Of a stretch of DNA of 64,000 bases, positions 31,601 to 43,291 are shown one piece after another; the first letter of the stretch is position 1, and each line of letters opens with the position of its first letter. Origin of the DNA: Zygnema cylindricum (taxonomy: Eukaryota; Streptophyta; Zygnematophyceae; Zygnematales; Zygnemataceae). The DNA is taken from the NCBI GenBank assembly GCA_037447655.1, contig JBBHKE010003573.1:35281-99280 (forward strand), read 5' to 3'. The notes beneath the pieces are model-generated. The model was not told where the DNA came from, made no database searches, and saw only the letters and a program-made list of their open reading frames with translations. Both the position numbers and the translations under genes were made by a program.

Positions 31601-34600
31601 GTTTGTGTAAGTTAGGTAACAATTCTTGTTAGCATTAACAATTTGTGAAAGTTAGATAACAATTCTTGTTAGCGCTAACAGTTTGTGTAAGTTAGGTAAC
31701 AATTCCTGTTTGCGCAAACAATATGTGTAATTTTGAAAACAATTTTTGTTAGCGCTAACAGTTTGTGTAATTTAGAAAACAATTTTTGTTAGCGCTAACA
31801 ATTTGTGTAAATTAGGTGACATTCTTGTTAGCGGTAACAGTTTGTGTAATTTAGATATCAATACTTATTAGCACCAATAGTTTGTGTAAGTTAGGTAACA
31901 ATACCCGTTAGCGCTAACAATTTGTGCAATTTAGATTACAATTATTGTTAGCGTTAACAATTTGTGTAAGTTTAAATAATAATTTTTGTTAGCGCTAATA
32001 GTTTGTGTAATTTAGATTACAATTATTGTTAGCACTAGCACTTTGTGTAATTAAGATAACAATTCTTGTTAGCGGTAACAGTTTGTGTAAGTTAGGTAAC
32101 AATTCTTATTTGCGCTAACAATTAAATTAATTTAGATAACAATTTTTGTTAGCGCTAAAAGTTTGTGTAATTTAGATTTTAGTTTTACTAAGCGATAACA
32201 GTTTGTGTAAGTTAGGAGACAATTCTTGTTAGCGGTAACTGTTTGTGTAAGTTAGGAAACAATTCTTGTTTGCACAAACAATTTGTGTAATTTAAATAAC
32301 AATTTATGTTAGCGCTAACTTTTGAGTAATTTAGTTTACAATTCTTGATAGCGCTAACAGTTTGTGTAAGTTAGGTAACAATTATTGTTTGCGCTAACAA
32401 TTTGTTTAATTTAAATAACAATATTTGTTAGCGCTGACAGTTTGTGTAATTTAGATAACAATTTTTGTTAGCAATAACAATTTGTGTAAATTAGGTGACA
32501 ATTCTTGTTAGCGCTAACATGTTGTGTAAGTTAGGTAACAATTCTTGTTAGCGCTAACAGGTTGTGTAGTTTAGATAACAATTTTTGTTAACGCTAAGAG
32601 TTTGTGTAAGATAGGTAAGAATACTTGTAACCGCTAACAGTTTGTGTATTTTAGAAAACAATTCTTCCTAGCGATAACAGTTTGTGTAAGTTAGGTAAAA
32701 ATTCTAGATAGCACTAATAGTTTGTGTATGTTAGGTAACAATACCTGTTAGCCCAAACAATTTGTGTAATTTAGAAATCAATTTTTGTTAGCGCTAACAT
32801 TTTGTGTAAGTTAGGTAACAAATTATCGTTACGGTAACCGCTTGTGTATTTAGATATCAATTCTGTTAGCGCTAATTGTTTGTGTGTTAGGTAACACCCG
32901 CTAGCATAACAGCTTTGTATAATTAACAAGAATTCTTTTAGCTAACAGTTTAAGTGCAATTTTGTTAATGTTAACGTTTTGTAAGATAGGTAACAATTTT
33001 GTTAGCCTTAATAGCTGTAGAAAGTTGATAAAATTCTTGTTAGCCCTAATAATTTGTAAGCAAGGTAACGATTCCGTGGCCAAACAATTTGGTAATTTAG
33101 AAAACAATTTTTGTTGGGCTAATATTTTGTAAGTTAGGTGGGAATTTTGTTTACCAACTCTGTGTAATTTAGATATCAACGTCATTAGCCTAATAGTTTG
33201 TGCAAGTAAGGTAACACTCGCTAGCGCCAAAATTTCTTGTGTAATTTAGATACAAATCTTGCTACGCTAATAGTTCGTGTAAGTTAGGTAACACTATTCT
33301 GTTAGCTACTTCTCTGTATTTTAGAATAATTATTGTAGCTAACAATTGTGTTAAGGTCATATTCTTGTTAGCCAATAGTTAGGGTACTTAAGATAACACT
33401 CCTGTTAAAGTACTTGTGCACTTTAGATTACACTTTTGTAAAGACTAAAGCAGTTTGTGTTAAGATAACAATTTGTTAGCCAATACTTTGCAAGTTAGGT
33501 AATTGCCTGGTTATGCTAACAGCTTGTGTTATTTTAGATAACATTATTGTTAGCCTACAGTTCAGGTCATTAAGATATAACCTTCTGCCGCCAATAGTTG
33601 TGTAATTTAGATAACAATTTTGCTAGCGTAAAAGTTGTGTAATTTAGATAAAATACTGGATTTAAAGTTTGTGTAAATTAGGTAAAAATTCCTCATGAAG
33701 CAATACTTGTGTAATTTAGATTACATTCTTAGCTAACTGCTCATGTGGGTTAGGTAACAATACTTGTTAGATAACGCTTGTGTATTTTAATAACAATTAT
33801 TGTTTACGCTTCATTTTGTAAGTAAGGTAATAATTCTTATATCGCCTAACAGTTTTTGTAAGTTAGGTAACACATCCTGTTAGCGCTAAGAGTTTCTGTA
33901 AGTTAGGCAACACTTCTTGTTAGCACTAGCAATTTGTGTAATTAAGATAACAATTCTTGTATGCGCTAACAATTTTTGTTATTTAGATAACAATTCTTGT
34001 TAACGCTAACTATTTGTGTAATTTAGATATAAATTCTTCTAAGCGCTAACAGTTTATGTAATTTAGATAACAATTCTTGTTAGCGGTAACAGTTTGTGTA
34101 ATTTAGATAAGAATACTTGTGAGCGTTAACAGTTTGTGTAATTAAGATGTCAATACTTCATAGCGCTAATAGTTTGTGTAAGTTAGGTAACAATTCCCGT
34201 TAGCGCTAATAATTTGTGTAATTTAGATTACAATTCTTGTTAGTGCTAAAGTTTGTGTAAGTTAGGTAACAATACTTGTTAGCGCTAACACTTTGTGTAT
34301 TTTAGATAACAATTATTGTTAACACTAACAATTTGAGTAAGGTAATACTTCTTGTTAGCCCTAACAGTTTGTGTTAGTTAGGTAACAATTATTGTTTGCT
34401 CTAAAAGTTTGTGTAATTTAGATAACAATTTTTGTTAGCGCTAATAGTTTGTGTAATTTAGATAACAATTCTTGTTAGCGCTAACAGTTTGTGTAAGATA
34501 GTTAACAATTCCTATTGGCGCAAACAATATAGATAAGAGTTTTTGTAAGCGCTAACAGTTTGTGTAATTAAGATAACAATACTTGTGAGCTCTAAATGTT

Positions 34601-37345
34601 TCTAAAAGTTAGGTAAAAATTCTTGTTAGCGCTAACAGTTTGTGTAATTTAGGTAACAATTATTGTTAGCGCTAACAGTTTGAGTAAGTAAGGTAACACT
34701 TTGTGTTAGCGCTAACAGTTTGTGTAAGATAGGCAACAATTCTTGTTAGCGCTAACAATTTGTGTAAATTAGGTGACAATTCTTGTTAGCGGTAAGAGTT
34801 TCTGTAAGTTAGGTAATAATACTTGTTAGCGCTAAAAGTTTGTGTAATTTACGTAATAATTATTGTTAGCGCTAACGGTTTGGGTAAATAAGATAACAAT
34901 TCTTGTTAGCGCTAACAGTTTGTGTAAGTCAGGTAACAATAATCGTTAGCGCTAACAGTTTGGGTAATTAAGATAACAATTCTTGTTAGCGCTAACAGTT
35001 TGTGTAAGTTCTGTAACAAATCTTGTAGCGGTAACAGTTTGTGTAAGTTAGGAGACAATTTCTATTAGCGCTAACAGTATGTGTAATTTAGATAACCATT
35101 CTTGTAAGCGCTAACAATTTGTGTAAGTTAGGTATCAATCCTTGTTAGCGCTTACTGTTTGTGTAAGATAGGTAACAATTCCTGTTAGCGCAAACAATTT
35201 GTGTAATTTAGAAAACAATCCTTGTTAGCGCTAAGAGTTTGTATAAGTTAGGTAACAATTCTTGTTAGCGCTAACAGTTTGTGTAATTTAGATAACAAGT
35301 CCTGTTAGCGCTAACAGTTTGTGTAATTAAGATAACAATACGTGTGAGCGCTAAAATTTTTTGTAAGTTAGGTAAAAATTCTTGTTAGCGCTAACAATTT
35401 GTGTAATTTAGGTAACAATTATTATTAGCGCTAACAGTTTGTGTAATTTAGATAACAATACTTGTAAGCGCTAACAGTTTGTGTAAGTTAGGAAACACTT
35501 TCTGTTAGCGCTAGCAATTTGTGTAAGCTAGTCAACAATTTTTTTTAGCGCTAACAATTTGTGTAAATTAGGTGACAATTCTTGTTACCGGTAACAGTTT
35601 GTATAAGTTAGGTAACAATTCGCGTAAGCGCTAACAGTTTGTGTAAGTTAGGTAACAATACTAGTTAGCGCTAACAATTTGTGTAATTAAGATAACAATT
35701 CTTGTTAGCGCTAATAGTTTGTGTAAGTTTTGTAACAAATTTTGTTAGCGATAACAGTTTGTGTAAGTCAGGTAACAATTCCTATTAGCGCAAACAATTT
35801 GTGTATTTTAGAAAAAAATCTTTGTTAGCGCTAACAGTTTGTATAAGTTAGGAAACAATTCTTGTAAGCGCTAACAGCTTGTGTAATTTAGATAACAGTT
35901 CTTGTTAGCGCTAACAGTTTATGTTATTAAGAAATCAATACTTGTGAGCGCTAAAAGTTTCTGAAAGTTAGGTAAAAATTCTTGTTAGCGCTAACAGTTT
36001 GTGTAATTTAGGTAACAATTATTGTTAGCGCTAACAGTTTGTGTAAGTTAGGTAACACTTTCTATTAGCGCTAACAATTTGTGTAAATTAGGTGACAATT
36101 CCTGTTAGCGGTAACAGTTTGTGTAAGTTAGGTAACAATTCCCATTAGCGCTAACACTTTGTGTAAGTGAGGTAACAATACTTGTTAGCGCTAACAGTTT
36201 GTGTAATTTAGATAATAAATATTGTTAGCGCTAACAACTTGGGTAATTAAGATAGCATTTCTTATTAGCGCTAACAGTTTGTGTAAGTTCTGTAACACTT
36301 CTTGATAGCGGTAACAGTTTGTGTAATTTAGGAGAAAATTCCTAATAACGCAAATAGTATGTGTTATTTAGATAATATTTTTTGTTAGCGCTAACAGTTT
36401 ATGTAAGTAAGGTAAAAATAATTGTTAGCGGTAACAGTTTGTGTAATTTAGATAACAATTTTTGTAAGCGCTAACAGTTTGTGTAATTTAGATAACAATT
36501 TTTGTCAGCGCTACCAGTTTGTGTAATTTAGATAACAATTTTTGTCAGCGCTACCAGTTTGTGTAATTTAGATTACAACACTTGTAAGGGCTAACAATTT
36601 GTGTAAGTTAGGTAACACTTTCTTTTAGCTTTAGCAGTTTGTGTAAGCTAGTTAACATTTCTTGTTTGCGTTAACAATTTGTGTAAATTAGGTGACAATT
36701 CTTGTTATAGGTAACAGTTTGTGTAAGTTAGGTAACAATTCCCGTTAGCTCTAACAGTTTATGTAAGTCACGTAACAATACTAGTTAGCACTAACAGTTT
36801 GTGTAATTTAGATAACAATTATTGTTAGCGCTAACAGTTTGGGTAATTAAGATAACAATTCTTCTTAGCACTAATAGTTTGTATAAGTTCTGTATCAAAT
36901 CTTGTTAGCGGTAACAGTTTGTGTAAGTTAGGAGACAATTTCTTCTAGCCCTAACAGTATGTATAATTTAGATAACATTTTTTGTTAGCGCTAAGAGATT
37001 ATGTAAGTTAGGTAAAAATAATTATTAGCGCTAATTGTTTGTGTAAGTTAGGTAACACTTTCTATTAGCGCTAACAGTTTGTGTAAGCTATGCAACAATT
37101 CTTGTTAGGGCTAATAGTTTGTGTACAAGAGATAACAATTTTTGTTAGCGCTAATAGTTTGTGTAGTTTAGATTATAATTTTTGTTAGCACTAGCAGTTT
37201 GGGTAATTAAGATAACAATTCTTGTTAGTGCTAACAGTTTGTGTAAGTTTTGTAACAATTCTTGTCAGCGGTACCAGTTTGTGTAAGTTAGGATAAAATT
37301 CCTATTAGCGCTAACAGTATATGTAATTTAGTTAACATTTTTTGT
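25646..37345 (+). repeat. 40-bp satellite, block 3 (plus orientation)
   Basis: About 290 units. The core palindrome GTTAGCGCTAAC and the two linked forms (GTAAG..GGT, GTAAT..GAT) are as in block 1. Variants with GCGGTAACAG and TTAGGAGACAATT recur in groups, especially at 34-37 kb, suggesting local amplification. Short open frames across it are accidental; they exist because 40 is not a multiple of three and stops cycle through frames. The block ends at about 37345 against a solo LTR. Confidence 0.95.
30830..33850 (+). repeat. Degenerate sector of satellite block 3
   Basis: Within this sector, most of all 30830-30970 and 32830-33800, units are 30-39 bp, carry many deletions and have lost register. 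The flanking units keep 40 bp. GCGC cores are often shortened to GTTAGCC or GCTAGC. Satellites homogenise by unequal exchange, so a decayed sector inside a well-kept array marks an older, isolated part or a region of base-calling or assembly trouble. Confidence 0.7.
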
Positions 37346-37349
37346 AAGT

Positions 37350-38368
37350 TTTGAAATTCATAGATTTCTATAGTATTTTCTAGGTTTAAATATGTTAGGA
37401 AAAAAGAAAAAGGACAGGCAGCCTGCCTCCACCTCCTTTCTCTAGCCCCCATACTTGTTGTAGTCATTGAAGGATAGAGAAGGTGGTTGATCCATGGCTG
37501 CCTTAGTTCAACAGGCAGTTATTTTTAGTTTACTAAAAATAGTCTCGACGGACCCGGGATTTGAACCCGGAACCTGCGGTTCGTCAAAGTTGGCCGATAG
37601 CGGTCAGCTTTATCCTACTATACTAGGACCAATGCTAAGTGCTATAGGGTATGATACATATATATACATTTAGGAAGTAAGAAATCCATTTAACTAAAAC
37701 TAGATACGGCGTGCATAGATACAGTTTTAGTACGACATCATTTTCAGAATGAATACCTCGCATTTGTTTGACAGCGAAAAAATATCTCGCAAGTAGTTAT
37801 AACGGTTAAGATTACGTCTCATTACGAATCCGACGGCGCACGTCATCGCCGAAATTCCGGAGTGGTCACCTTGGCGTTTTGTGACGTGGCATGACATGGA
37901 GCCACGTGGAGAGATGACATTCGGTCCAAGGAATTCCGAGGAATGTACGGACAAGTAAAAGCAGACACGCGTCCACTTAATAGTCTTGTCGTACATAGGC
38001 CGTACAAAAGGTACACCGGCAGCAGTACTTTTTGGTACGGTACAGTAATTTTATTGGTCCGTACTTCAGTAGATAGAAGTTATTAAGAGGAATCAGGACT
38101 TAGAAAAATATTGGTAGGTAGTCACCTCTCCCTTTGAGAGTTTGTACAAATTGGCATTTTTAGTGCCTCATAACTTATCGGTTGGTTGGCCGTTTTCAGT
38201 GATTCTTTTTGCTACGGACTCAGGGGAGTCCAAGCTGCACAGGGGTGGAGTCAAATTGTCAGTTTGCCTTCTTGGACAGCAGTGGTCGTGGCTTAAAGTG
38301 GGTTAGTTAAATACTATCTAGAGGCTTCCTGTATTCTGTAGTCCAATGGAGGACACAGAATTGCACCT
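37350..38368 (+). mobile_element. Solo copia LTR at the satellite edge
   Basis: Starts near 37350 with a TATTTTCTAGGTTT block and ends GGACACAGAATTGCA at 38368, like the C-family LTRs at 55840 and 62368. It contains the tRNA-like hairpin (37547-37585), G-box dyads (37880-37910), a GTAC dyad (about 37984-38040) and paired hairpins (38216-38250). The first bases are degraded (TGAAATT instead of TGTTGAA). No internal sequence follows. Confidence 0.7.
37547..37585 (-). promoter_or_regulatory. tRNA-like acceptor/T-arm module in LTR
   Basis: Outer stem GACGGAC (37547-37553) with GTTCGTC (37579-37585), inner stem CCGGG/CCCGG, loop ATTTGAA of 7 bases and a bulge of 7-8 bases. On the minus strand the inner part reads GGTTCCGGGTTCAAATCC, close to the pol III B box (GGTTCGANTCC). 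7+5 base pairs with a 7-base loop is the geometry of the tRNA top half. Confidence 0.6.
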
Positions 38369-38790
38369 GTTACAGTATGTCTCGGAGATTCCGCTATCCA
38401 TTGTAATGTTGCCACGTGTCACCCGGCATGGCTGGGCCGCAAACTGCCAAATTGTCCTTTCTGCGATGGCGACTTCTTTCTACGCCGTCCGATTGATATC
38501 GGCCCTAATTTATAGCCGTTAAAATACAAGCATTACTTTTAGATGTGATTCTGTCTAACTTTATCTATGTGATTGTGGTTCGTTCGTCAATTAAATGAAC
38601 TTTCCTATTTGTACTTCTTTAAGTAGTTATCGTACCCTATACACCTCGACACGGGTGCTAGGTTACATGGTAACGACGCTGGTCTATTCAGACGGACAGT
38701 AGGTACAAGGATAAATACCTGGGTCCGTTAACCTATTTGGTAAGTTTAACAAAGGACAACCTTCTGACTCTAAGAGAAGCATAGGCAGCC
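38369..38790 (-). mobile_element. Reverse copia LTR (family E), left piece
   Basis: Reads on the minus strand as LTR: the CTCCGAGACATAC region, the G-box area near 38405-38440 and the tRNA-like module near 38690-38740. It continues after a solo LTR at 39964-40120. Its own 3' end is cut by the LTR ending at 38368. Confidence 0.6.
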
Positions 38791-38975
38791 TGTTGATATT
38801 TGAGTATTTTCTGGGTCTTTATAGAAAAAGAGCAAAGGCAGTCTGTCCCTCACTCCCTTCTCCAAGCCCCCAGACTTGTTGTAGTCACTGAAGGCTTAAT
38901 AGGGAGCTAGAGCCATGGCTGCCTAAGCTCAATAGAGAAAACATGGGGTGGATTAGGTAGATTTATGAAAAGGTA

Positions 38976-39020
38976 CTTGACGGACCCAGGAATTGATCCT
39001 GGTACCTTCCGTCCGTCAAG
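38976..39020 (-). promoter_or_regulatory. tRNA-like acceptor/T-arm module with perfect stems
   Basis: Outer arms CTTGACGGAC (38976-38985) and GTCCGTCAAG (39011-39020) pair over 10 bp. Inner arms CCAGG and CCTGG pair over 5 bp around loop AATTGAT. Compared with the copy at 63159-63199 (GACGAAC/GTTCGTC and CCGGG/CCCGG), both strands changed together. On the minus strand an A-box-like TAACGGTTAAAGC lies upstream at about 39036-39050. Confidence 0.65.
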
Positions 39021-39430
39021 TTTCCGTAGCCGTTAGCTTTAACCGTTAAGTCTAGGACTAATATTACGATATATTGGGTTTGATAAATATATAAATTGTT
39101 ACACGTAAACTAATTCGTTTAACGGAGAATAGATACTTAGTGCATAGATACAGTTTGATTTAGTACGGAGTACGGTATGGGGACGGAACGGATTTCGCGG
39201 ATTTGTTTCGATAGCAAAACAAATACCGCGCGTCGAATTTCAGCGGCTAGGATTATAGCCGGTTTTGATCGGACGGCCGCGATAGGCGGCGCGATCACGG
39301 AAGAAGTACTTTTGGCGTTTTACGGACTTTGCCACGTCAGATGACACGTGGCATGATAACATTGGATTACGGGAACTCCGAAGATTACGGGAACAAATCC
39401 TGATTTAACACGTGTCGACATTTTGGCCAT

Positions 39431-39484
39431 GTTGTACAATGGCCCTACATAATGTACACCGGCACCTGTACTTTTTTGTACAAC
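39431..39484. promoter_or_regulatory. GTAC dyad in LTR
   Basis: Perfect 9-bp arms GTTGTACAA (39431-39439) and TTGTACAAC (39476-39484) with an inner pair GTACA/TGTAC. Other LTRs have the same design with arms CCGTAC/GTACGG or GTCGTAC/GTACGAC. Located upstream of the TATA-like region, so probably a DNA protein-binding site or cruciform. Confidence 0.5.
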
Positions 39485-39963
39485 AAAGTAATTTGATTGG
39501 TGGTGTACTTCAGTAGATAGAGTTTTAGAGGGGGAATGGGACTTAGAAAGTTTTGGGTAGGTAGCTGCCTCTCCTAGAGAGCACCTTGTATAAATGGCAA
39601 ACTTTGGCCAGCCATAACTCTCAATTTACCTTACCATTTTCAGTGATTCTATTTGCTGCAAACTCAGGGGAGTCTACGCTACACAAAAGTGTAGTCGGTC
39701 AGAGTTTTTGTCTGCTAGGGTGGCAGTATTTCTAAGGGAAAGTCAAAGTGGGTGAATGTGTCCAAATCTCATATTCTAACATTGCATTCTATGGTGGAAC
39801 TGAGTACACACAAAGTGTTATTTCACAGGGGTGAAGCTCTATTGGGTTTTTGATTGTTAAGGGGTCAGTCATTTGGGTTTATATCAAGTGGGAGTCGGCA
39901 CTATCTTGATTAGCTTTTTTTGGATCTGCAATTTTTGTGGGCAATAGAGCACACAGAGTTTCA

Positions 39964-40120
39964 CAACCATGGCTCTAACTTCTTCTACAGCCTCCAGTGA
40001 CAATGACAAGTATGGGGCTATAAAGAGATGTTAGAAGCAGGCTGCCTTTGCTTTTCCTTTCTCATCTTAGATTACTTAAGAAACGTAGAAAATACATAAG
40101 AAAACCTTTTAATTTCAACA
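39964..40120 (-). mobile_element. Reverse copia LTR (family E), right piece with LTR start
   Basis: On the minus strand it opens TGTTGAAATTAAAAGG at 40120 and continues TATTTTCTACG, AGGCAGCCTGC and GAGCCATGG. It joins 38790 after the solo LTR is removed. It abuts a copia pol fragment at 40121. Confidence 0.65.
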
Positions 40121-40212
40121 AGGAGGACGAGTCCTCTAAGGAGGAGGATGGGGAGCTCTTTCTTGACGAGAATCTCGAGAAAAGGAGATCCCTTGGAAAC
40201 ATAAGTGTGCTT
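40121..40212 (+). pseudogene. Copia pol fragment H, left part
   Basis: Encodes an acidic stretch (SSKEEDGELFLDENLE) that in the related element at 60.5-61.4 kb sits just before the protease. It stops at the TGCTT target site at 40208-40212 and resumes at 46573. Confidence 0.7.
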
Positions 40213-41265
40213 TGAAACTCAAAGACCTCCATAAGTCCTCAGAGTGGACAGCTTCGAAGAAGCCTCTAGGATAATCCTGACCCCTTTGTATTTCAGCAAA
40301 AATAACTGCCACCGTGGCAGACAAAATCTCTGACCACCTGCTCCCTTGTGAAGGCAAGACTCCCCTGAGTCGATAGCAAAAAGAATCTCTGAATTTGCTC
40401 TCCTGAGCAGTAAGTTATGGAGGGTCAAAGTTGACCTTTTGTACAAAAGCTCTCTAGGAGAGAGGGTCCTATCTCCTAATTTTTCTAAGTCCTATCTCTC
40501 TCACAGACTCTATCTACTAATGTACGGAACCAATCAGAATACAGTTCCGTACGCAAAAGTACAGCTGCCGATGTACTTTATGTACGGACATTGTACGACA
40601 TGGCCTTAATGTCGACACATGTCATATCCGGATTCGGTGCCATAATCTCCGGAGATTCCACGATCCAATGTAATTTCGCCACGCGTCATCCGATGTGGCG
40701 ATGGCCACAAACCGCCGAAATCTTCTTTCGCGATCTCGGCGCTAATTCCGACAGTCCGATTAGATTCGAATTTAATCGTAGCCGTAATAAACATGCGCGG
40801 TATTCGTTTCACTTAAGAAATAAATGCGCGGTATTGATTTCTTGCCCGTACCGTATTCCGTACTTATACATTACCGGATCTATGTATACCGTAAACAATT
40901 ACAGTTAAATGATTTATCCTACGTTTACGTGTTTAAATAAATATCAAACTATATACTACGTAATGTTAGTCATAGAGTTAACGGCTAAGGCTACCGGCTA
41001 CTTCCTGTCTGCCGGTCGGTAGGTACAAGGATCAATTCCTGTCGCCGGCAGATTCCTTTTTAATAAATAAACCCTAAATAATATAAATTTCATGTAAACC
41101 TCTGGATAGCCTAGGTAGCCATGGCTCTAGCTCCCTCTCCAATTTCTCAGTGACTGCGACAAGTTTGAGAGTTGGAGAGAGAAGTTAGAGGTAGATTGCC
41201 TCAGCTTCTTTCTATATTTCTATTTAGACCTAGAAAATACTAAAAATGGACCATTAATTTCTACA
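40213..41265 (-). mobile_element. 3' LTR of A2
   Basis: 1053 bp. Contains a GTAC dyad (40546-40588), the palindrome AATCTCCGGAGATT (around 40647), the tRNA-like module (41009-41051, outer CTGCCGG/CCGGCAG) and the hairpin GACTC-AGGG-GAGTC on the minus strand near 40357-40370; the second hairpin is degraded. Confidence 0.9.
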
Positions 41266-41278
41266 CTCCCCTTATTTT

Positions 41279-43234
41279 CTAGTCAATCTTTAATTTCAGA
41301 CCGCACTTCTCCGTGAAGAAAATTAGCTTAGGGGAAGGCACAGGTTTGGTCATCATATCTGCTACCATCTCACTATCTGGTCTGTACTCTAAACTGATTA
41401 TTTTGTTTTCTACTTTCTCTCTAACAAAACTGAGTCTGATGTCCATGTGTTTGGCTTTAAAATGATGTTTAGGATTGGCAGAAATAGCGATTGCTGCTTG
41501 ATTATCACAAAATATTTTTTGCACACCACTCTTAAGGTGACCAAGCTCACCAAGCAAAGACTTGACCCACATCAATTCTTTTACAGCAGAGCAAGAGGCC
41601 ATATACTCAGCCTCCATGGTGGACTGAGCAATAACCTTTTGTTGTTTGCTACTCCAACAGCAAGCCCCATCACCCATATATAATACATATCCAGAAGTGC
41701 ATCTCCTCATCGGAGCATCACCATAACTGGCATCACTCCAAGTAGTGATGTCAGTATTCTCCCCACCCAAATGCAACCATAGATCCCTAGTTCCTATGAA
41801 ATATCTAAGGACTCTCTTAGCTGCCTCCCAATCCTTCTTAGTGGGAGCATTTAGACTTCTACTCAGCACTCCTACAGCTGCAGCTAAATCCGGCCGGGTA
41901 CAATTCATAAAATAGATTAGACTTCCCACTTCTTGCCTGTAAGGAATAGTCTGCATGAACTTCTGTTCTTCAGGAGATAATTCCTCGTCTAAGACTATGA
42001 CTCCTTCTTCGTCACTCCCCTCACTTCCCTTCTTCAACTCCATTGGAGTTGTACAACTATTAGCTTTATCCATTTGAAATTTTTCAAGCATGTTCCCTAT
42101 TGCTTCCTTTTGAGTCAGTCTTATAATTTTCCTTTTTCGGTCTCTCTCTACTTGAATTCCCAAAATATATTTTGCTTCTCCCATATCTTTCATTTCAAAT
42201 CTCCCCTTAAGATCGGTTTTCAGTTTATTAATTTTTTCCATTGATTTACTTAATACAAGCAAATCATCAACATAAATTGCAATAAATATAAAACCTTCCT
42301 CATCTTCGAAAACATAGATTGAGTGATCTGAGCTGATCCGAATATATCTCAGACCGGTAAGAAACTCATCAAGCTTCTTATTCCATTGTCGAGGCGCCTG
42401 TTTCAAACCATAAAGAGATTTAATCAGCCGGCATACCCTACTCTCCTCTCCTTCCTCCACAAAACCTTTGGGTTGTCGCATGAAGATCTCCTCTTCCAAT
42501 TCTCCATGCAAAAAGGCTTTCTTGATGTCCATCTGGTGCACTTCCATGTCTTCCGCTGCTGCTAAACTAAGAAGTATGCGGACGGAGGGAAATTTGACCA
42601 CCGGGGCAAAGGTTTCCTCGTAGTCAATTCCCTCCTTTTGTGTAAATCCCTTTGCCACTAATCTGGCCTTGTAGCGCTCGATTGTGTTATCTGGGTTCAG
42701 TTTTAATTTGAAAACCCAGTTACAACCGATTGGTTTTTGGTTAGGTGGACAATCCACCAGCTCCCAAGTATCGGCTGCCATGATTGAGGCCATCTCCTCA
42801 TTGATGGCTGTCTTCCACCGGTTTCTTTCTGGACAAGTCATCGCCTCTCCATAAGTTTGAGGTTCATCTTGATGAGATAGTTTAGTTACCTTGTTATTAA
42901 CCTGTTTTTCTTGCAGTCTTTTGCTACTTCTCCTCCCCCCCTCAAAATCTGAGGCCGGAATAGATGGTTCTCGTGGATTCTTTCGAACAAACTCGGCTTC
43001 TCCCCTATCCCTTGATTCCGAATCACTTTCCACCACGTCTTCCACTTCGAGTAGAGTTGTCACTGGAGTTTCCACAGCCGAGTCCTTTTCGGTCTGATTT
43101 GTTCCTGCAAGAATGTCATCTTCTCTAAAACCTGGATAGTTAGGAAGCTCAAAGTTATCGGAATTTTCTGACTCAAATCTGATTTTTACTGACTTCGTAT
43201 ATTTGAAGGGATCCACAGACTTTCCTTCATCCAT
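41279..43234 (-). CDS. Copia reverse transcriptase - RNase H (A2)
   Basis: 651 residues without a stop. After a Ser/Glu-rich linker come [60 protein letters not shown] (first catalytic Asp in VHQMDIK) and SLYGLKQAPRQWNKKLDEFL. The catalytic YVDDLLVLS follows, so the active site is complete. RNase H shows TWSDASYGDAP, STMEAEYMASCSA and FCDNQAAIAISANPKHHFKA, and the end VADMMTKPVPSP. The start Met is only the first ATG after a TGA at about 43289; the frame is really the 3' part of a polyprotein. This domain pair could be functional if supplied in trans. Confidence 0.92.
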   Translation of the reverse strand: MDEGKSVDPFKYTKSVKIRFESENSDNFELPNYPGFREDDILAGTNQTEKDSAVETPVTTLLEVEDVVESDSESRDRGEAEFVRKNPREPSIPASDFEGGRRSSKRLQEKQVNNKVTKLSHQDEPQTYGEAMTCPERNRWKTAINEEMASIMAADTWELVDCPPNQKPIGCNWVFKLKLNPDNTIERYKARLVAKGFTQKEGIDYEETFAPVVKFPSVRILLSLAAAEDMEVHQMDIKKAFLHGELEEEIFMRQPKGFVEEGEESRVCRLIKSLYGLKQAPRQWNKKLDEFLTGLRYIRISSDHSIYVFEDEEGFIFIAIYVDDLLVLSKSMEKINKLKTDLKGRFEMKDMGEAKYILGIQVERDRKRKIIRLTQKEAIGNMLEKFQMDKANSCTTPMELKKGSEGSDEEGVIVLDEELSPEEQKFMQTIPYRQEVGSLIYFMNCTRPDLAAAVGVLSRSLNAPTKKDWEAAKRVLRYFIGTRDLWLHLGGENTDITTWSDASYGDAPMRRCTSGYVLYMGDGACCWSSKQQKVIAQSTMEAEYMASCSAVKELMWVKSLLGELGHLKSGVQKIFCDNQAAIAISANPKHHFKAKHMDIRLSFVREKVENKIISLEYRPDSEMVADMMTKPVPSPKLIFFTEKCGLKLKID

Positions 43235-43291
43235 AACTACTAGATGCTTTACTAAGATTATATCTTCCCTTTTTAGATCATAAACTCTATA

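Larger units (their letters stand above)
38791..39963 (+). mobile_element. Solo copia LTR inserted in LTR E
   Basis: 1173 bp from TGTTGATATTTGAG to CAGAGTTTCA. It resembles the reverse solo LTR at 59091-60257 over its full length. Flanks are CAGCC (38786-38790) and CAACC (39964-39968), a 5-bp target duplication with one later change. Contains a perfect tRNA-like module (38976-39020), a GTAC dyad (39431-39484) and paired hairpins ending CTACAC-AAAA-GTGTAG (39679-39694). Confidence 0.78.

Noticed and set aside
26124-33230. Short minus-strand open frames (60-110 codons) in the satellite, with repeated LHKLLAL- or NYTNC-like peptides
   Set aside because: They are direct translations of the 40-bp repeat in cycling frames. 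No start context and no conservation.
18713-37345. Regular 40-bp repeats as a CRISPR array
   Set aside because: Units are directly adjacent without unique spacers, contain no cas neighbours and lie among eukaryotic retrotransposons.
37547-37640. Functional tRNA gene on the minus strand
   Set aside because: The T-arm looks right but there is no credible anticodon arm and no 5' acceptor strand at the proper distance. The same module recurs in every related LTR.
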